DNA from: Albirhodobacter sp048262715
Lineage (GTDB): Bacteria > Pseudomonadota > Alphaproteobacteria > Rhodobacterales > Rhodobacteraceae
Direction of reading: 5' to 3'
Length of the DNA stretch: 64,000 nucleotides
Assembly: GCA_048262715.1 (NCBI GenBank)
Contig: JBLXEV010000014.1
Coordinates: 25,854-89,853 of the forward strand
Part shown: in pieces, positions 8,966 through 17,435 of the stretch
How the letters are laid out: every line of letters starts with the position of its first letter
Position numbering within the stretch: the stretch's first letter is position 1
Position numbers and translations under genes: made by a program
Notes under the pieces: generated by a model
The model's database searches: none
Seen by the model: the letters and a program-made list of their open reading frames with translations, nothing else
Told to the model about the DNA's origin: nothing

Positions 8966-9877
8966 ATGGCGAAGCAACATTCACCCCAGTCAGCGCCGCG
9001 CCTCTCGATGCGCGCGCGCAGGGCAATTTGGGTTTGGTCTTTCTTGGCCATCCCTGTGCTTTTTTACAGTGTAATCCGGTTCTATCCGACGATTGATGCG
9101 TTTCGCCTCTCGTTCACGAACTGGAACCTGATGTCCCCGCCGGAATACATCGGGCTGAAGAATTACCGCGATATGTTCGCCTCTCAGGAATTTTGGAAGG
9201 TGTTCAAAAACACCTTCGCCTACCTGATCATTGGCACACCTATCAGCCTCATTCTGTCCTTTGTGATCGCCTATTTTCTGGACCGGATCCGGTTCGCTCA
9301 CACGTTTCTTCGGTCGCTCTACTTTCTGCCCTTCATCACCACGGCCTCGGCAATGGGCTGGGTGTGGCGTTGGTTTTATCAGCCTGCGCCGACCGGAATT
9401 ATCAATTCGGTTTTGGGGGCGTTGGGGATGGGGCAGTTGGATTTTCTGCGCTCCACCACATGGGCGCTACCCTCGATTATGGTGACGGCAATCTGGGCGG
9501 GCTTGGGCTTTCAAATCATCATCTTCATGGCGGGGCTTCGGTCCATTCCGCAGACTTACTATGAGGCTGCACGGATTGATGGGGTGGGGGATTGGGCGAT
9601 CTTGCGCAAGATTACCCTGCCGCTGTTGAAGCCAACCACGGTGTTTCTGGTGGTGTTCTCCTCGATCGGTTTTCTCAGAATTTTCGATCAGGTCTATAAC
9701 ATGACCACCAATGATCCGGGGGGGCCACTTGGCACGACCAAGCCGCTCGTCCTGATGATCTATCAGACCGCTTTCAATTCCTACCAGATGGGGGCCGCCG
9801 CGGCGCAGACGGTCGTGTTGTTCACGATCTTGCTGATGATCTCGCTTGTGCAACTCTGGTTCTTGAGGACACGCTGA
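8966..9877 (+). CDS. Sugar ABC transporter permease (MalF/UgpA type)
   Basis: This 303-residue inner-membrane permease has six predicted helices, the first at about residues 20-42 (FLAIPVLFYSVIRFYPTI). The EAA loop YYEAARIDGVGDWAILRKITLPLLKP (about 194-219) contacts the ATPase. It lies 24 bp after the binding protein. Its TGA shares one base with the ATG of the second permease. It forms the channel with that permease and is powered by the ATPase at 12230. Confidence 0.92.
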   Translation: MAKQHSPQSAPRLSMRARRAIWVWSFLAIPVLFYSVIRFYPTIDAFRLSFTNWNLMSPPEYIGLKNYRDMFASQEFWKVFKNTFAYLIIGTPISLILSFVIAYFLDRIRFAHTFLRSLYFLPFITTASAMGWVWRWFYQPAPTGIINSVLGALGMGQLDFLRSTTWALPSIMVTAIWAGLGFQIIIFMAGLRSIPQTYYEAARIDGVGDWAILRKITLPLLKPTTVFLVVFSSIGFLRIFDQVYNMTTNDPGGPLGTTKPLVLMIYQTAFNSYQMGAAAAQTVVLFTILLMISLVQLWFLRTR

Positions 9878-10734
9878 TGGCTGCTACCGAACATTCCCCC
9901 GCGCCGATGCTCCCGATGTCTTCGATTAAGCCGGGGCGGATCATGATCTGGACGGTTTTGCTGCTGGGCGGGCTGCTGATGATCACGCCGATCTTGTTTA
10001 TGTTTTCAACCTCGCTGAAAACATCCGGCCAGATCTACGATTTGCGGCTGATCCCGCAAAACCCAACATTCTCGAATTATATCAAAGTCTTAACGGAGGG
10101 CGAATTCCTCCGCTGGTTCCTGAACTCCTCCTTCGTTGCGATCTGCGTGACCACGTCGAATTGCTTTTTCGATAGTCTTGTCGGGTATACGCTCGCCAAA
10201 TTCAGCTTCCGTGGGCGCCAGTTTGTCTTCATCGCGATCTTGTCGACATTGATGATCCCGACGGAAATGCTGGTCATCCCGTGGTATTTGATGTCCGCCA
10301 ATTTGGGTTGGTTGGACAGTTATTGGGGGATTATGTTCCCCGGTATGATGACAGCTTTCGGCACGTTCTTGATGAAGCAATTCTTCGAAACCGTGCCGGA
10401 TGATTTCATCGAGGCCGCCCGTATGGATGGGCTGAGTGAGTTCACCATCTGGTGGAAAATCGCGATGCCGTTAGTGACACCGGCGCTTTCCGCGCTCGCC
10501 ATTTTCACCTTCTTGGGGAATTGGACAGCCTTCTTCTGGCCGCTGATTTCGACAACCTCGAAAGAGCTTTACACCTTACCTGTCGGCCTCACGAGCTTCG
10601 CCGTTGAGCAGTCTATCCAATGGGAAATGATTATGACGGGGGCCGCGCTGGCCACGATTCCGACCTTGCTCGTATTCCTTGCTTTGCAACGCTTCATCGT
10701 GCGCGGCGTCATGCTCGCCGGCCTCAAAGGATGA
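9877..10734 (+). CDS. Sugar ABC transporter permease (MalG/UgpE type)
   Basis: This 285-residue second permease of the CUT1 importer has the N-terminal helix MIWTVLLLGGLLMITPILFMFSTSLK (about 24-49). The EAA loop is FIEAARMDGLSEFTIWWKIAMPLVTP (about 176-201). It overlaps the upstream permease by one base (TGATG). The following lyase gene starts 2 bp past its stop, so the unusual lyase is co-translated with the importer. Confidence 0.92.
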   Translation: MAATEHSPAPMLPMSSIKPGRIMIWTVLLLGGLLMITPILFMFSTSLKTSGQIYDLRLIPQNPTFSNYIKVLTEGEFLRWFLNSSFVAICVTTSNCFFDSLVGYTLAKFSFRGRQFVFIAILSTLMIPTEMLVIPWYLMSANLGWLDSYWGIMFPGMMTAFGTFLMKQFFETVPDDFIEAARMDGLSEFTIWWKIAMPLVTPALSALAIFTFLGNWTAFFWPLISTTSKELYTLPVGLTSFAVEQSIQWEMIMTGAALATIPTLLVFLALQRFIVRGVMLAGLKG

Positions 10735-10736
10735 TC

Positions 10737-12230
10737 ATGACTGACACGACCACTTTCCCCGATCCGGTCTATAAAGACACCGTGCTTGGCCCGTTGTTCG
10801 ATCATGCCCGCAACGACCATGCGGAGGGGTTTCGGCGGGTTGATCGTGCGCATCTGGTGATGCTGGATCGCACGGGTATCTTGCCCCGTGACGTCGCCGC
10901 GCAGATCGCCCGCGCGTTGGCCGCGATTGACGCTGAGATTGATCCCGAAACGCTAAGCTATACGGGTGCTTTTGAGGATTATTTTTTCCTGCGGGAAGCG
11001 GAGTTGAAGGCGCGGGTTGGCATCGACATCGGTGGGCGACTACACACCGCGCGGTCGCGCAATGATATTGATCACACGCTGTTCAAGATCACCCTGAAAG
11101 CGCGGGTGGATATTTTGCTCGGCGAGTGTCGCGCCTTGTTGGCGGCGATGATCGAAACGGCTACCCGCGAGCGTGAGACGCTGATTGTGGCCTATACCCA
11201 CGGTCAGCCCGCGCAGCCAACGACATTCGGCCACTACCTATCGGCCGCGATTGAGGTGCTGATCCGTGATATCGAAAGGATCGAAGTTGCCCGCAGCGTG
11301 ACAGATCTCTGCTCAATGGGTGCGGCCGCGATCACCACCTCGGGCTTCCCGATTGATCGTCAGATGATGGCGGATCTCCTTGGCTTCGCCGCCCCGCAGC
11401 GCAATTCCTATAGCTGTATCGCTGCGGTCGATTACATCACCGGCACCTATAGCGCGCTTGAGCTGCTGTTCTTGCATCTCGGCCGCCTGATCCAGGATTT
11501 CCAAGTCTGGTCCAGCTTCGAGGTGGCGCAAATCTATGTGCCAAATGCCTTTGTGCAAGTTTCCTCGATCATGCCGCAAAAGCGCAACCCGGTGCCAATT
11601 GAACATATGCGTCATCTCGCCTCCCAAACCGTTGGCAAGGCGCGGATGATGAAAGACATCATGCACAATACGCCGTTCACCGATATGAACGATAGCGAGG
11701 GCGAGAGCCAAGCCGCAGGCTACGGCGCGTTCGAGACGGGAAGCCGTGTTCTGCGCCTGTTGACGGCGTTTATTCCTGCGCTGCGGATCAACGAGGATCG
11801 TGTCGCGCAGAATAGCGATCGCGCCTGTATCACCATCACAGAACTGGCGGATTCTATTGTTCGGCAAGAAGGGATCTCGTTCCGGCAGGCGCATGAGATC
11901 GCCGCCGAAACGGCAAAGGCCGTGGTGGCATCTGGTCAGAGCTTGGCGGCTGGCGGCTACGCGCCATTCTGTGCGGCCTACCTCGCGGCGGTTGGCGTCG
12001 AGAGCGAGATGAGCGCCGAGCGCTTTGCCCAAACGGTTTCGCCTGCCTATTTCGTCGCGGTTCGAGATCGTTTCGGCGGCCCAGCTCCAGCCCCGATGGC
12101 AGAAGCGCTTACCGCCTATCTTTCAGCTTTAACCGATTTTGAGGCCTGCGCTCAGCGACATGAAGCGCGCGAGGCAGCCGCCGCACAATCGCTCAACTCT
12201 GCATTTTCCGCTTTGATGGAGGCCCGCTGA
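10737..12230 (+). CDS. Argininosuccinate lyase-like enzyme of the fumarase/aspartase superfamily
   Basis: This 497-residue protein is close to ArgH. It has RLHTARSRNDIDHTLFK (about 97-113), TYHGQPAQP-type wording seen here as YTHGQPAQPTTFGHYL, and the catalytic-loop signature SSIMPQKRNPVPIEH (about 277-291), where a Ser acts as base. The canonical Gly before SS is Val here. ArgH and relatives such as EDDS lyase eliminate fumarate from N- or O-linked succinyl groups. It sits inside a sugar ABC operon next to a ROK kinase, so arginine synthesis is unlikely. The start at 10737 is preferred over 10731 because AAGGA ends 6 bases before it. The substrate is unknown; a dicarboxylate-substituted amino sugar would fit. 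Confidence 0.8.
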   Translation: MTDTTTFPDPVYKDTVLGPLFDHARNDHAEGFRRVDRAHLVMLDRTGILPRDVAAQIARALAAIDAEIDPETLSYTGAFEDYFFLREAELKARVGIDIGGRLHTARSRNDIDHTLFKITLKARVDILLGECRALLAAMIETATRERETLIVAYTHGQPAQPTTFGHYLSAAIEVLIRDIERIEVARSVTDLCSMGAAAITTSGFPIDRQMMADLLGFAAPQRNSYSCIAAVDYITGTYSALELLFLHLGRLIQDFQVWSSFEVAQIYVPNAFVQVSSIMPQKRNPVPIEHMRHLASQTVGKARMMKDIMHNTPFTDMNDSEGESQAAGYGAFETGSRVLRLLTAFIPALRINEDRVAQNSDRACITITELADSIVRQEGISFRQAHEIAAETAKAVVASGQSLAAGGYAPFCAAYLAAVGVESEMSAERFAQTVSPAYFVAVRDRFGGPAPAPMAEALTAYLSALTDFEACAQRHEAREAAAAQSLNSAFSALMEAR

Positions 12231-13270
12231 TGGCGACGTTTGAACTTAAATCGCTGGTCAAATCATACGGTAAAACCAATGTCATCCACGGCATTGACCT
12301 TTTCATTCCGGATGGGGAGTTTGTCGTTTTCGTGGGCCCTTCAGGCTGTGGGAAATCCACGACCCTGCGGATGATCGCCGGGCTTGAGGAGGTCTCTGGC
12401 GGCGAAATTTTGATTGGGGGCCGCGTCGTGAATGAGGTGGATCCGAAGCAGCGTAACCTCGCGATGGTGTTCCAGAACTATGCGATCTACCCGCATATGA
12501 CCGTGCGCCAGAATATCGCATTCGGCCTCTATACCTCGAAACTCTCCAAGATTGAGAAGGCGCAAAAGGTCGATGAAGCGGCGGCGCTTTTGGGTCTGAC
12601 GGCGTTGCTTGATCGTCGCCCCTCCGCGCTTTCCGGCGGGCAGCGCCAACGGGTCGCGATTGGTCGTGCCATGGTGCGCGATCCGGCAGGTTTTCTGTTC
12701 GATGAGCCGCTCTCGAATCTCGATGCGCAGCTTCGGGCACAGATGCGGATCGAAATTAAGGATCTTCACCGCCGGCTTGGAACTACAATCGCCTATGTCA
12801 CACATGATCAGGTCGAGGCGATGACTATGGCTGACCGGATCGTGGTGATGAAAGACGGTCACATCTTGCAAGCCGCCCCACCGATGGAGATTTACGACAA
12901 TCCGGTTGATGTGTTCACCGCACGGTTCATTGGCACCCCATCGATGAATATCGTGCCTGCGCAGCACAGCAGTGGCGTGGTGACGTTGTCTGAAGGGCGG
13001 GCAGATCTGCTTGCAGGGGTGCGCCCGCATGATTTGCTGGTCGGCAGAGATATCGCGGATCCAGGTTTGGTCGTCACCGGAACGGTGACGGAGGTTGAGC
13101 CGCTGGGGCCTGAAACCTTGGTGCATTTCACCGCCGGAGGGCAGCCATTGATCGCCAGCGCGCCGCCGCATGGGGAGATCAGCATCGGCGCGCCCGTCAC
13201 TGCAAAAGCGGCGCGTGGAACAGTGCATCTGTTTGATGCGGCGAGTGAAAAAGCGGTGGGGCGGGCATGA
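12230..13270 (+). CDS. Sugar ABC transporter ATP-binding protein (UgpC/MsmX type)
   Basis: This 346-residue ATPase has Walker A GPSGCGKST (about 36-44), signature LSGGQRQRVAIGRAM (about 134-148), Walker B GFLFDEPLSNLD, and a switch His in YVTHDQVEAMTMADR. A C-terminal TOBE-like region follows residue 240. It drives the two permeases at 8966 and 9877. Its start overlaps the lyase stop by one base, and its stop overlaps the ROK kinase start by four. Confidence 0.94.
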   Translation: MATFELKSLVKSYGKTNVIHGIDLFIPDGEFVVFVGPSGCGKSTTLRMIAGLEEVSGGEILIGGRVVNEVDPKQRNLAMVFQNYAIYPHMTVRQNIAFGLYTSKLSKIEKAQKVDEAAALLGLTALLDRRPSALSGGQRQRVAIGRAMVRDPAGFLFDEPLSNLDAQLRAQMRIEIKDLHRRLGTTIAYVTHDQVEAMTMADRIVVMKDGHILQAAPPMEIYDNPVDVFTARFIGTPSMNIVPAQHSSGVVTLSEGRADLLAGVRPHDLLVGRDIADPGLVVTGTVTEVEPLGPETLVHFTAGGQPLIASAPPHGEISIGAPVTAKAARGTVHLFDAASEKAVGRA

Positions 13271-14343
13271 CGAGCGGATATCCTCCCGCGTTGACCGCCA
13301 GAGTCCGAGATCGGCTGGTGGCCCGACTGCGCGAGATGCGCCCCATACCGGACGAGATCTTGGAGGCGGAGGGGCTGGAGGTTGAGGGCCATTTCCACCG
13401 TAAGGTGGGATGTCTGTTCGGGACTGATATTGGCGGTACGAAAGTGCAATCTGTCGTTACAGACTTGAATGGGATTGTCCTTTGCGAGCTGCGGTCCCAG
13501 ACGCCCGCCGAGGGCGGCGATGCAGTCGTCGAGCTTGTCGCAAACCACATGGCGCAGCTTGCATTGCAGGCTGGCACGCAGATCGTTGCGGCGGGGATTG
13601 GCCTGCCGGGGGCGATCCATCCGGTGACGGGCCATCTCGAGCGCGCGCCCAATCTACGCGGCCTCGAAGGGCGTGACATGCGCGCGGTGTTTCAGGCGCG
13701 ACTCGCGGTGCCTGTCGCTGTCGAAAATGATGTCAGCTGTGCGGCTTTGGGCGAGGCGTGGCTTGGGCATGGCGCCACAGTCGAAACATCTATCGGCGGG
13801 CTGGCTTTCATTGCGCTTGGAACTGGGATCGGCATGGGGCTTGCTTGGGGGGATCGCGTTTTGCGCGGGGCGCTTGGGGCTGCAGGTGAGATCGCGGTGC
13901 TCCCGATCGGCGCCGATCCGTTCGCGTCGTCAAGCCACACCTGCGGCGCGCTTGAAAGCGTTGTCTCTGGCGCGGCGCTTGTCAGAGATTACCGCGCGAA
14001 CAACGGGCAACGCCCGGGCCAAACCCTGCGGGAGATCGCGAGAGACGAGGCCGACGACCCCGCATTGACGCAGGTGATGCAGCGCTTGGCGGAACATGCT
14101 GCGCTTGCGGTGCTATCCATTGACGCGATCATCAACCCGGCGGTTTTCGTGTTTGGCGGCGGAATCGGGTCGCGCCCAAACTTGCTGAAATGCGTCCACG
14201 AAAATCTGACACGCTTGATGCCCGACGGCATGCCCATCCCAGACTGCCGCGTGAGCGTCCTCGGCAATCGAGCGGGTGTCCTCGGGGCCATTCGCGCCGC
14301 GCGGCTAGCCTATGCTGATCTTCTGGCGCAGACATCAGCTTAG
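13267..14343 (+). CDS. ROK family sugar kinase
   Basis: This 358-residue protein has no DNA-binding domain. After a 50-residue N-terminal lead it has the ATP phosphate motif GTDIGGTKVQSVVTD (about 53-67), the catalytic VENDVSCAALGEA, and GTGIGMGLAWGDRVLRGALGAAGEI. Two zinc-site features are altered. The usual GEIGH reads GEIAV, and the CxCGxxGC cluster is reduced to HTCGALES. It is the last gene of the ABC operon and overlaps the ATPase. It probably phosphorylates the imported amino sugar to feed NagB. A glucokinase-like or N-acetylglucosamine kinase activity is possible. Confidence 0.85.
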   Translation: MTSGYPPALTARVRDRLVARLREMRPIPDEILEAEGLEVEGHFHRKVGCLFGTDIGGTKVQSVVTDLNGIVLCELRSQTPAEGGDAVVELVANHMAQLALQAGTQIVAAGIGLPGAIHPVTGHLERAPNLRGLEGRDMRAVFQARLAVPVAVENDVSCAALGEAWLGHGATVETSIGGLAFIALGTGIGMGLAWGDRVLRGALGAAGEIAVLPIGADPFASSSHTCGALESVVSGAALVRDYRANNGQRPGQTLREIARDEADDPALTQVMQRLAEHAALAVLSIDAIINPAVFVFGGGIGSRPNLLKCVHENLTRLMPDGMPIPDCRVSVLGNRAGVLGAIRAARLAYADLLAQTSA

Positions 14344-14518
14344 AGGCTTTGTCGGCCCTCGCCCGACCGACACATGGCATCTCGAAGAGGTCGCTATCGC
14401 GCTTCGAGGGAAGGTATTCGGCCAGCTCCCGTCACATCGGTAGGCCTAGCGATTTCTGTTTTTTCACGATCAGATCAACCCGAGTTATTGTTCCGGCCGA
14501 AGTCAACGCACCGCAAAC

Positions 14519-15829
14519 TCATACCATCATGAGACCACTCAGCCGGTCCATCACCGCTTTGCTAACGGTCTCGACAATGGCTTGAGGGAAGGTTTCGGGC
14601 AGGGCGTTGGCGGCCTCCTCAACGGCGTCAGGCGCTCTTGCTGCGATCTCCTCAATGATGTCCGTCGCGCGTTTCCTTGAGAGGCCGGCGCGCAGGGCCG
14701 TTTGCATAAAATGCCGCCCGTGAATCTGATCGAAGCGATAGTGTCGGCTGTCGCCGACCGACATCGCCATCGTCATCTGTTTGCGTTCGACCTGGCGGGC
14801 GTCCAGCGCGCCCTGTGCTGTCACGATGTCATAGAGCGGCGTCATCCGGTAGCTGCCGCCAGGGCTCAGGAACAGGCTGAAGTTCTTGGCGTGGGCATCC
14901 GTCGCCCCCATCAGCCAGAAGACGAGCTGCGCTTTGAGGAAGATGTCCTGATCCTCGATTGGTGTATCGCTGCCGTTGAGCAAGCCCAGAACATCGATCA
15001 TGCCGGGACCGCCCTCGTTCTGGTATTTGAGCGTCGGCGGGACCGAGAGGGCCTGACAGCAATCCTCCTGCGGCAGGCGCAGCAGCCGTCCGTCTTTCGT
15101 CCAGCGGCGATCAAAGCGCTCAATGACCAGAGCCTTGGTCTCGCCGAAGGTTTCGATGCTGGCGGTGTTCACCGGCAGGCCGAAAGCGGCGGTGAGTTTC
15201 AAGCAATAGTATTCGTTCTCGACACTGTCCGAGAGATCGATGCCATCTGGCAATTTGCCAATCTGCGTCTTGATCAGATGGGTGGTCGGCGTCGTGCCAT
15301 GGGGTTTGATCCATCGACCATTGTGCCAAAGCAGGGCGGTCTTCTCCTGCGCCCCCGCAACGGAAATCCGGAAGCCGTCGTCTCTGGTAAGGCCGAGCGG
15401 CGCTTGGCTCAATCCGTTCAGGATTTTCTCAATGGCGGCTGCATCGACCGCTTCCCCTTCAATCTTGCCAGTTGTGTCGGGGGCGTCCTCGTCTCCTGCG
15501 ATGAACTGCAGCGCCCCCACGCAGTCATGGCCAATTTTTGCCAGCAGGCTATACGCATCAACCCCGCGCGCGCCGACTTTTTCGGCGACGAGGCGGCGCA
15601 GCTTGTCCGAATCCGGCAGCAGGTTCTCGAACACGGCGGAGACGGGTTCCCCGCGATAGGGGGTCTCCCGCAGCGGCAGCGACAGCGAGACCGGCAGGGC
15701 ATGGTCCCAAGCCAACCAATCCGCGTCATAGGAGAATTCGATCGCACCGCTTGGCGCGCGGGACAATGTGCCAACGCTGCGATTGTTCAGATAAACGCGC
15801 AAGGGCGCATAGGTCGGGCGCCGCCCCAT
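14519..15829 (-). CDS. hipA: HipA-type serine/threonine kinase toxin
   Basis: This 436-residue HipA family kinase has an N-terminal HipA_N region (about 8-105, LRVYLNNRSVGTLSRA and FENLLPDSDKLRRL). The ATP-binding loop is RISVAGAQEKTALL (about 150-163), followed by HLIKTQ. The catalytic motif is LMGATDAHAKNFSLFL with Asp, His and Asn, and the metal-binding LYDIVTAQ is present. All key residues are there, so it appears active. HipA toxins phosphorylate translation factors such as glutamyl-tRNA synthetase. Its start overlaps the antitoxin stop by one base (TGATG), the classical hipBA order. The 175 bp beyond its 3' end (14344-14518) shows nothing recognisable. Confidence 0.93.
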   Translation of the reverse strand: MGRRPTYAPLRVYLNNRSVGTLSRAPSGAIEFSYDADWLAWDHALPVSLSLPLRETPYRGEPVSAVFENLLPDSDKLRRLVAEKVGARGVDAYSLLAKIGHDCVGALQFIAGDEDAPDTTGKIEGEAVDAAAIEKILNGLSQAPLGLTRDDGFRISVAGAQEKTALLWHNGRWIKPHGTTPTTHLIKTQIGKLPDGIDLSDSVENEYYCLKLTAAFGLPVNTASIETFGETKALVIERFDRRWTKDGRLLRLPQEDCCQALSVPPTLKYQNEGGPGMIDVLGLLNGSDTPIEDQDIFLKAQLVFWLMGATDAHAKNFSLFLSPGGSYRMTPLYDIVTAQGALDARQVERKQMTMAMSVGDSRHYRFDQIHGRHFMQTALRAGLSRKRATDIIEEIAARAPDAVEEAANALPETFPQAIVETVSKAVMDRLSGLMMV

Positions 15830-16080
15830 CAGAACAGCGCCTCGATATCGCTGCCATCGCCCTTGGAGCGCTGCCCGATCCTGAAGTCAAGATCGAGCGC
15901 CGAAAGGACCGCGAGGATGGAGTCGAGCTTAGCGGGCTTCTCGCCGCTCTCGATCATCGAGATCGTGGCTTGGCGCAGGCCCGCCCGTTCGGCAAGCACT
16001 GTCTGTGTCCAGCCGCGTGTCTTGCGCGCCCGCTGGATGATGGCGCCAATCTGTCTTGATGTGCGTGCGAGATCAGTCAT
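15829..16080 (-). CDS. hipB: HipB-type antitoxin, XRE-family DNA-binding protein
   Basis: This 83-residue protein is a single helix-turn-helix domain (IGAIIQRARKTRGWTQTVLAERAGLRQATISMIESGEKPAKLDSILAVLSALDLDF). It neutralises HipA and represses its own operon. The start is placed at ATG 16080 rather than the in-frame ATG 16140, because the upstream start lies inside the operator array at 16089-16187. No clear ribosome-binding site precedes 16080, so the message may be leaderless or weakly translated. Confidence 0.9.
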   Translation of the reverse strand: MTDLARTSRQIGAIIQRARKTRGWTQTVLAERAGLRQATISMIESGEKPAKLDSILAVLSALDLDFRIGQRSKGDGSDIEALF

Positions 16081-16088
16081 TTTAGGTT

Positions 16089-16187
16089 TATACTCCAAGG
16101 CGTATAAATCGTCAATATTCGCTATGGCGTATAATGCCAATTTATACGTTGTGGCGAATTTTTCTGAAATATCTGCTGTGGCGTATA
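16089..16187. promoter_or_regulatory. Four HipB-type operators with exact 27 bp spacing
   Basis: Four 18 bp sites of the form TATNN-N8-GTATA start at 16089, 16116, 16143 and 16170, exactly 27 bp apart. Their arms are TATAC/GTATA, TATTC/GTATA, TATAC/GAATT and TATCT/GTATA, and each 8-base spacer ends in GGC. E. coli HipB binds TATCC-N8-GGATA sites, also four, in its own promoter. The array lies immediately upstream of hipB and overlaps its promoter, so it is the likely autoregulatory site. Confidence 0.85.
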
Positions 16188-16217
16188 ACAGCTCTGAGCC
16201 TCACCCTTGAAGCTCGA

Positions 16218-17231
16218 TCAGGCGCGCATCCGCGTGCGTGCCTGCAGCGGGGTCATGCCCGTCCAATCCTGAAAGGCGCGGTAGAATGAATTCGGATCCC
16301 GGAATGCCAGCAGAAAGCTGATCTCCTCGGTATTGAGATCGCGATTGGACAAATAGGCCATCGCCAGTTCGGCCCGCGTTTCATTCAGGATCGCCTGAAA
16401 GCTCTTGCCTTCCGATTTCAGATAGCGCTGCAGGCTCCGCCGGCTTTGATGCAGCATTTTGCTGACCGCTTCCACCGAGACTTCGCCGGAGGGCAGCAGA
16501 TCGATAACGATATTGCGCACCTGCACCGAGACGGGCGGCGTCTCAAGCGCATGCAGACGGCTGAGCAACTCCTGTTCGATCAGCGCGTAAAACGCGGTAT
16601 TCTCGGAGATCAGCGGCAGCTCGGCGGCAGCATGGGAAATGATCAGTCGGGCCTCTGGGGCCTGCAGGATGGGCGCGGTCAGAAAGGCCCGTATCTCGGG
16701 GGTGACAAAGCGCGTATCGGGCAGATCAATCTGTAGCGGAATAATCTCAACCCCTGAAAACACCCGGCAGCATTCCAGAAAGAAAATCACGTCAAAGGTT
16801 GCCATGGCGGCGGGAATGTCAGGGCCGTTTTCCGGCGCCCGAAAGCGAATGGCAAAGCCCTCATCGGTCACGCTGGTGTCCAGCCGCAACGGCACGACGA
16901 GCGGCTTGAACTGCGCCAATCGCTGCAGGCCGAGCGCGATGGTCGGGCTGCAGGAAAATGCAAGGAGCTCGGAGGTAAAGCTGCCATGCGCCGCACTGCG
17001 GCCCAGATCCAACAACCATTCCTCGGCCGGTTTTTCCGCGTTCAGCGCAGACCACATATCAAAGAACGTCGCGGCATCGACACCGTTCCTGTCGCCGCTC
17101 AAAAAATCCGCGCTGAGCCCCATACGGGCCAGAATTCGCGCTTCGGACACGCCAAGGCGCGCGCAAAAGGCGCGAAGCGGACGCGCAATCGAGTAACGAT
17201 GTCCGTTTTTTGTCATAGGGTGTGCATCCAA
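16218..17231 (-). CDS. AraC-family transcriptional regulator
   Basis: This is a 337-residue regulator. Residues about 20-200 form an arabinose-binding-like sensory domain of the type found in OruR/ArgR-like AraC proteins. The C-terminal 100 residues carry two helix-turn-helix units (VEAVSKMLHQSRRSLQRYLKSEGKSFQAILNETRAELAMAYL and NTEEISFLLAFRDPNSFYRAFQDWTGMTPLQAR). ATG 17216 is an alternative start; neither start has a strong ribosome-binding site. It is divergent from the Mo-hydroxylase operon and probably activates it through the TGGCGCA repeats in the 204 bp gap. Confidence 0.9.
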   Translation of the reverse strand: MDAHPMTKNGHRYSIARPLRAFCARLGVSEARILARMGLSADFLSGDRNGVDAATFFDMWSALNAEKPAEEWLLDLGRSAAHGSFTSELLAFSCSPTIALGLQRLAQFKPLVVPLRLDTSVTDEGFAIRFRAPENGPDIPAAMATFDVIFFLECCRVFSGVEIIPLQIDLPDTRFVTPEIRAFLTAPILQAPEARLIISHAAAELPLISENTAFYALIEQELLSRLHALETPPVSVQVRNIVIDLLPSGEVSVEAVSKMLHQSRRSLQRYLKSEGKSFQAILNETRAELAMAYLSNRDLNTEEISFLLAFRDPNSFYRAFQDWTGMTPLQARTRMRA

Positions 17232-17296
17232 TTCAGGCGCGTGAGCGGGCAGATCTGCCCGGTCGGCTAAGGGCAGCGCAAGCGCCCTCGCTGCGG

Positions 17297-17340
17297 TGGC
17301 GCAATCAGTTATAGAATTGGCGCATTTCGCGAGTGGCGCA
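17297..17340. promoter_or_regulatory. TGGCGCA direct repeats, candidate AraC-type binding sites
   Basis: TGGCGCA occurs three times, at 17297, 17318 and 17334. The first two are 21 bp apart (two helical turns) and the third is 16 bp further. AraC-family activators often bind direct repeats near this spacing. The repeats lie between the AraC gene and the iorA-like gene. The assignment is inferred from position only. Confidence 0.4.
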
Positions 17341-17435
17341 AGACTGAAACTACCACATATTGGAGAGGAATTCTATCCAACCCCGGGCCTGATCAGTTTC
17401 AAAACGGGGCAGCCAGCCACAGGGAGCAAGCGCCA

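Noticed and set aside
10737..12230. Annotation as biosynthetic argininosuccinate lyase (argH)
   Set aside because: It is embedded and translationally linked in a sugar ABC operon, with no arginine genes around, and the Gly of the GSS loop is replaced by Val.
16089..16187. CRISPR-like array because of regular 27 bp periodicity
   Set aside because: The repeated unit is an 18 bp imperfect palindrome with 9 bp gaps, directly upstream of hipB. No cas gene is present.
14702..16210. Long open frame antisense to hipA/hipB
   Set aside because: It is the shadow of the clear HipA frame in GC-rich DNA. The residues do not form a recognisable protein, and hipBA has all its motifs.
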